NCBI RefSeq assembly: GCF_051251695.1
Contig: NZ_JBPOEU010000008.1
Span: 1-64,000, forward strand
Source of the DNA: Maritalea sp051251695
GTDB taxonomy: Bacteria > Pseudomonadota > Alphaproteobacteria > Rhizobiales > Devosiaceae
DNA: 64,000 nucleotides
Direction of reading: 5' to 3'
A program made the position numbers and the translations under genes. A model generated the notes under the pieces. It saw only the letters and a list, made by a program, of their open reading frames with translations, was not told where the DNA came from and did not search any database. Below are positions 60,884-64,000 of this stretch, one piece after another. The stretch's first letter is position 1, and each line of letters begins with the position of its first letter.

Positions 60884-60980
60884 GTTGTGTGTCCGGTCCG
60901 ATTTGAGTAAAATCGGCTTTCGGTTACGTGTTTTATTAATTACAACAATGAGATAGGAATGTACCGGAGAGCAGGGGCGA

Positions 60981-61634
60981 ATGGCGGGTTCAAATGTCGA
61001 GACAGTTGTTGAGATTATTACCGAATCCGTTCGCAGCGGTCGCCTTGTGCCGGGGACACGGTTGGTTGAGGCTGATTACACAAAGGAATTCGGTTTTAGC
61101 CGCAGCACGGTGCGTGAAGCGTTTCAGCGCCTTATTTCGTCTGGGCTGCTGACCTTTGAGCGCCATCGCGGTGTTGCTGTTACCAAACTTACGCGCAAAC
61201 AAGCTGCAGATGTCTATTGTGTTCGAGCTAATCTTGAGGGTTTGGCTGCACGTCTTGGGACTAAAAATGCACAAGGAATGCCGCAGCGTTTTTTGCGTTT
61301 GCAGGAAGAGCTTGATGGATCTGTTTTCAATTCAGATTTAAGTTTGTTTTCAAACTTAAACACTCAATTTCATAGTCTGATTGCTGAATCTGCCGATAAT
61401 ATCTACTTGCTACAGGCGATAAAACGGTTTGAAACCTCAATCTTTTGGCTGCAGTTCAGAGTGTTGGTGGGGCAAAACGCGGTCTTCACAACAAATGATG
61501 ATCATCAGGTTATTGTTCGCGCGATGGTGAATGGCGATGCACAAGCTGCAGAGTTGGCAATGATTCAACATATTCATAAAGCCGGCGACTTAGTGCAGGC
61601 ATTGGACGATGACTATTTTCGTGCTGATGAGTAG
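60981..61634 (+). CDS. FCD-type GntR regulator
   Basis: 217 residues. The winged helix has RLVPGTRLVEADYTKEFGFS and RSTVREAFQRLISSGLLTFE. The C-terminal helical domain shows LNTQFHSLIAESADNIYLLQ, with the usual acidic-His metal pattern only partly kept. It starts at ATG 60981 (GGAGAGCAGGGG upstream). Matching palindromes before it and before the nitroreductase gene 124 bp downstream point to joint control of the two. It is 155 bp from fdhD and may be unrelated to formate. Confidence 0.9.
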   Translation: MAGSNVETVVEIITESVRSGRLVPGTRLVEADYTKEFGFSRSTVREAFQRLISSGLLTFERHRGVAVTKLTRKQAADVYCVRANLEGLAARLGTKNAQGMPQRFLRLQEELDGSVFNSDLSLFSNLNTQFHSLIAESADNIYLLQAIKRFETSIFWLQFRVLVGQNAVFTTNDDHQVIVRAMVNGDAQAAELAMIQHIHKAGDLVQALDDDYFRADE

Positions 61635-61718
61635 CCAACGAGCGGGTTGAACACACTTACATTTTTAGTTTTTTGTGATGTGAAGACTGAATTGGTCTTG
61701 CAATTTGGCATTTCCTTG

Positions 61719-61750
61719 AATATTGTCTGACAATCTAATCAGACAATATT
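61719..61750. promoter_or_regulatory. Operator-like inverted repeat at the nitroreductase start
   Basis: AATATTGTCTGA at 61719-61730 and TCAGACAATATT at 61739-61750 are perfect 12-bp inverted arms with an 8-bp spacer. The left part also contains the 13-bp palindrome ATTGTCTGACAAT at 61722-61734, sharing the TTGTCnGACAA core with the site at 60871. The repeat ends 7 bp before the start codon, so bound protein would block transcription or initiation. Confidence 0.72.
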
Positions 61751-61757
61751 GGGGAAT

Positions 61758-62456
61758 ATGGTGATTGATCATCAATTTGACGAAGATTTCCAACCTGTTT
61801 TGCTTCCGGACTACAAAGAAAAGTCACTAGAAGATATGCGAGCGGCTGCCGATGCTTTTTATGACCGCGTTAAGCAGCGCCATACTGTTCGTGAATTTTC
61901 GGATCGACCAGTTCCTCGTGACATAATTGAAAAATGCTTGTTGGCGGCAGGAACTGCGCCAAATGGTGCAAATCATCAGCCTTGGCATTTTAGTGCGATT
62001 TCAAATCCAGAAATGAAATCAAAAATTCGTGTCGCAGCGGAAGAAGAAGAACTTAGCTTTTACGAAGGACGCGCCGGTGAAGAATGGCTGCGCGCCCTAA
62101 AGCCAATTGGTACTGATCCCGAAAAACCGTTTTTGGAAACGGCACCTTGGTTGATCAGTATTTTTGGGCAACGCCGGTCAATTGGCGCCGACGGCCAAAA
62201 ATACAAGAACTATTATGTGCCAGAGTCAGTTTCGATTGCTACAGGGTTCTTGTTGTTGGCTTTACACGAAGCTGGGCTGGTCTCGCTAACCCACACGCCG
62301 AATCCCATGAGCTTTTTGACAAAGCTTTGCGATCGGCCGTCAACTGACAAACCATATATTTTGCTTGTTGTTGGGTATCCGGCGGCTGACGCGAGAATTC
62401 CCAAACATGCGATGCAGAAAAAGCCTCTCCAGGAGATTTCAACATTCTTTGAGTAA
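61758..62456 (+). CDS. Nitroreductase-family flavoprotein
   Basis: 232 residues from ATG 61758; GTG 61761 fits the spacing from GGGGA slightly better. FYDRVKQRHTVREFSDRPVP, AAGTAPNGANHQPWHFSAIS and SVSIATGFLLLALHEAGLVS are the FMN-binding segments of the family. The pattern with an N-terminal VLLPDYKEKSLEDMR-like leader resembles iodotyrosine-deiodinase/BluB-type members, so the substrate could be a halogenated or nitroaromatic compound; this is uncertain. Confidence 0.88.
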   Translation: MVIDHQFDEDFQPVLLPDYKEKSLEDMRAAADAFYDRVKQRHTVREFSDRPVPRDIIEKCLLAAGTAPNGANHQPWHFSAISNPEMKSKIRVAAEEEELSFYEGRAGEEWLRALKPIGTDPEKPFLETAPWLISIFGQRRSIGADGQKYKNYYVPESVSIATGFLLLALHEAGLVSLTHTPNPMSFLTKLCDRPSTDKPYILLVVGYPAADARIPKHAMQKKPLQEISTFFE

Positions 62457-62490
62457 TCGCAAAATTGCTTTAGGCGTTGAAATTGAAGTG

Positions 62491-62523
62491 AAAAAGGTCA
62501 GCTCTGGACGGCTGGCCTTTTTT
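62491..62523. terminator. Bidirectional rho-independent terminator
   Basis: AAAAAGGTCAGC and GCTGGCCTTTTTT form a 12-bp stem (one G-U) with an 8-nt loop. T-runs occur on both strands, so it serves both the nitroreductase gene and the convergent LysR gene. Confidence 0.9.
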
Positions 62524-62558
62524 GCGTTTCATCATTGTCGTTAGGCCAGGCACCAAAA

Positions 62559-63434
62559 TTACATATTTGCAAATTTATGGACCAAGAAATCGATGAAAAC
62601 GCGCGTCTTTAGGGCTAGGCGACGCCGATGTGGGTAAAGAACGTAAAGCGGTGTTGTTTCCTCAGCAAGGCCTGGAAGAAGAACTTTAAGTTTTCCCTCT
62701 TTTACTGAATCTTTGACGATGAAGTTGGGCAGGTAAGCCATTCCAACGCCTGCTTCCGTCATCCGCAAAATTGCTTCGCCGTTGTTGGAACGTGCGCGCT
62801 CAAATTCTGAATTTGTTCGAATCGATTGCCAAACTGGTGTAGCGGTACGCAAGGTATAACCGATCGACGGCCAATGTTTGAGGCCATCAACGGTTGATGG
62901 TTCACCGCCCATTTTTTCGATGAGATTTGGTGCAGCAACAATAATATGTTTTGTCTCGGCAAATTTACGAACAATTAGGGAGTCAGAACCAGTTGCCCCG
63001 ATCCTGATGGCGAGATCCATGCCTTGTTCAACAATATCGACAAATCTATCACTGAGTTGAATATCCACCTGAACCTTGGGGTGCTTTTCCATGAATTCAG
63101 GTAGTAGTGGGGTGATCCGCTGTGTTCCAAATGTCATTGGAGAACTAATGCGCAGGAGGCCCTGAGGTTCAAGACCCTTTTCGGCAAAGCGACTTTCAAT
63201 CTCAGCATTCTGCTCCAAAATGGCGCGACAATGCTCTAAATATTCTGCTCCAACTTCCGTCAGAGATACTTTACGAGTTGTTCGATTGAGCAACCGGACA
63301 TCGAGGCGTTCTTCTAAAAGACTTAGTGTTCGAGACACAATTGCCTTCGAGCATCCAAGCTTATCAGCTGCTGCTGTTATTCCGCTATTTTCAGCAACTG
63401 CCACGAATGTTTGCATTGCATTGAGCATGTCCAT
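62559..63434 (-). CDS. LysR-family regulator
   Basis: 291 residues. The winged helix is MLNAMQTFVAVAENSGITAA and LGCSKAIVSRTLSLLEERLD, followed by RLLNRTTRKVSLTEVGAEYL, a pattern of the broad CrgA/DmlR-like LysR group. The effector domain begins PQGLLRISSPMTFGTQRITP. Nothing is divergent to it within the window, so its target is not evident. It converges with the nitroreductase gene over a shared terminator. Confidence 0.9.
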   Translation of the reverse strand: MDMLNAMQTFVAVAENSGITAAADKLGCSKAIVSRTLSLLEERLDVRLLNRTTRKVSLTEVGAEYLEHCRAILEQNAEIESRFAEKGLEPQGLLRISSPMTFGTQRITPLLPEFMEKHPKVQVDIQLSDRFVDIVEQGMDLAIRIGATGSDSLIVRKFAETKHIIVAAPNLIEKMGGEPSTVDGLKHWPSIGYTLRTATPVWQSIRTNSEFERARSNNGEAILRMTEAGVGMAYLPNFIVKDSVKEGKLKVLLPGLAEETTPLYVLYPHRRRLALKTRVFIDFLVHKFANM

Positions 63435-63742
63435 TTTATCACCCTTTCAAACAAACCTCCGCTTTTTAATATATTAACATCAAATTTATGAACGGTCGTC
63501 AATTGCGTAAAATGACCGACCGGATTTGCACTGAATTTTTTTATTATATTTAATAATAGGTTATGCGAAATTGTCTTCATTGTTGTTAACTAGAATAAGG
63601 TCTGTACCATCGCGTATACGTAAAATCCACTAGTTTCATTAACCAGCGGGTAAATTGCTTTCATATCCATGAATTTGAAACGTCAAAGCCGACACGCTTT
63701 TTTTTAACGTGCCGGCTTTCAAGATGGATCAGTTTTTGTTTT
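63435..63742. other. 308-bp intergenic region between lysR and ald
   Basis: A/T-rich stretch holding the lysR promoter on the left and the ald terminator hairpin (63685-63719) on the right. No convincing ORF, tRNA or riboswitch is seen. TATATTTAATAATAGGTTAT near 63545 could be part of a promoter, but no sigma-70 pair is clear. Confidence 0.6.
63685..63719. terminator. Hairpin after ald
   Basis: AAAGCCGACACG and CGTGCCGGCTTT form a 12-bp stem with one mismatch and an 11-nt A/T loop. It lies 24 bp beyond the ald stop, so terminates the minus-strand ald transcript. Confidence 0.7.
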
Positions 63743-64000
63743 TTAGTTTAAGAAAGTGTCTGCATTCACATAGTCATAACCCAGATCGATAGCTACTGGT
63801 TCGCATGTGACTTTACCTTCACACACGTTCAGACCGTTTTTCAGATGTGAGTCGTCTTTCAGGGCCTTTTTCCAACCCTTGTTTGCGATTTGTACGGCGT
63901 GATGCAGCGTTGAGTTGTTTAATGCATATGTTGATGTACGAGCCACGGCTCCAGGCATATTTGCCACACAGTAATGAACGACATCATCAACAACATATGT
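63743..64000 (-). CDS. ald: Alanine dehydrogenase, C-terminal part (cut by window edge)
   Basis: The last 85 residues of the enzyme are present; the frame continues without a stop to position 64000, so the rest is outside the window. VVHYCVANMPGAVARTSTYA is a nearly invariant alanine dehydrogenase segment, followed by LKNGLNVCEGKVTCEPVAID. The enzyme interconverts alanine and pyruvate plus ammonia with NAD+. The GTG at 63967 is internal and not a start. Confidence 0.93.
   Translation of the reverse strand, partial: TYVVDDVVHYCVANMPGAVARTSTYALNNSTLHHAVQIANKGWKKALKDDSHLKNGLNVCEGKVTCEPVAIDLGYDYVNADTFLN

Noticed and set aside
60826..60980. Possible fdsD between fdhD and the GntR gene
   Set aside because: No open frame of suitable length with a start and ribosome site; the region holds the GntR promoter palindrome.
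63743..63967. Small 74-codon gene at the right edge
   Set aside because: The frame continues without a stop to the window end and the sequence is the C-terminus of alanine dehydrogenase, so it is a partial large gene.
1..64000. tRNA, rRNA, CRISPR arrays, insertion sequences, prophage genes
   Set aside because: Gaps are short; no cloverleaf, spaced direct-repeat array, transposase or integrase was recognised on either strand by reading. A dedicated search could still find small RNAs.

Overview
The window reads as chromosome of a free-living, probably marine alphaproteobacterium of roughly balanced base composition. Pointers are the sox operon order, TAXI-TRAP and TctCBA uptake systems, an FdsGBA/FdhD soluble formate dehydrogenase, and relatives of rhodobacteral and rhizobial genes throughout. 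Genes are densely packed, with many ATGA or GTGA overlaps. I see no transposase, phage gene, CRISPR array, tRNA or rRNA. The genus cannot be set from what is here.

Layout. 1-7 kb (minus strand): glycogen genes glgB-glgC-glgA (glgA cut by the left edge), then glpR-glpD with a GlpR-like operator. 7-19 kb: a LysR regulator, then a plus-strand catabolic block of a DadA-like oxidase, a TAXI-TRAP transporter with a UspA protein, a class-III aminotransferase, a short BKACE (DUF849) protein and a tctCBA-type transporter. 19-22.6 kb: lldR-lldD, a GFA-family protein and a divergent SDR. 22.7-25.8 kb: response regulator, histidine kinase and orphan solute-binding protein in overlapping frames. 25.8-28.1 kb: a YcaQ-like protein and a KDG-kinase-like sugar kinase.

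28.1-40.3 kb: a thiosulfate-oxidation island. A metallo-beta-lactamase-fold protein and soxVWXYZABCDF lie on the plus strand; soxS-soxR-soxT lie on the minus strand. soxE is absent. A recurring ACATATGAA-type motif precedes several of these transcription units.

40.4-44.7 kb: an mdeR-mdeA-mdeB-like module (Lrp regulator, methionine gamma-lyase, 2-oxo-acid dehydrogenase E1). 44.7-50.8 kb: a FadR/GntR regulator divergent from gamma-glutamyltransferase, DauA-like oxidase, RidA and, behind a terminator, ETF-QO. 50.9-55 kb: a GFA protein, a MATE transporter, arsR-arsC-arsH and another GFA protein. 55.1-60.8 kb: fdsG-fdsB-fdsA-fdhD. 60.9-63.4 kb: an FCD-type GntR regulator with a nitroreductase sharing its palindromic site, and a LysR regulator. 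The right edge cuts ald (alanine dehydrogenase).

Together the genes suggest a mixotroph. It takes up organic and amino acids with high-affinity secondary transporters, deaminates or oxidises them, and draws extra electrons from thiosulfate (Sox), formate (Fds), lactate (LldD) and glycerol-3-phosphate (GlpD), while storing carbon as glycogen. The least explained parts are the 8-16 kb catabolic block and the kinase-regulator-binding-protein trio at 22.7-25.8 kb.
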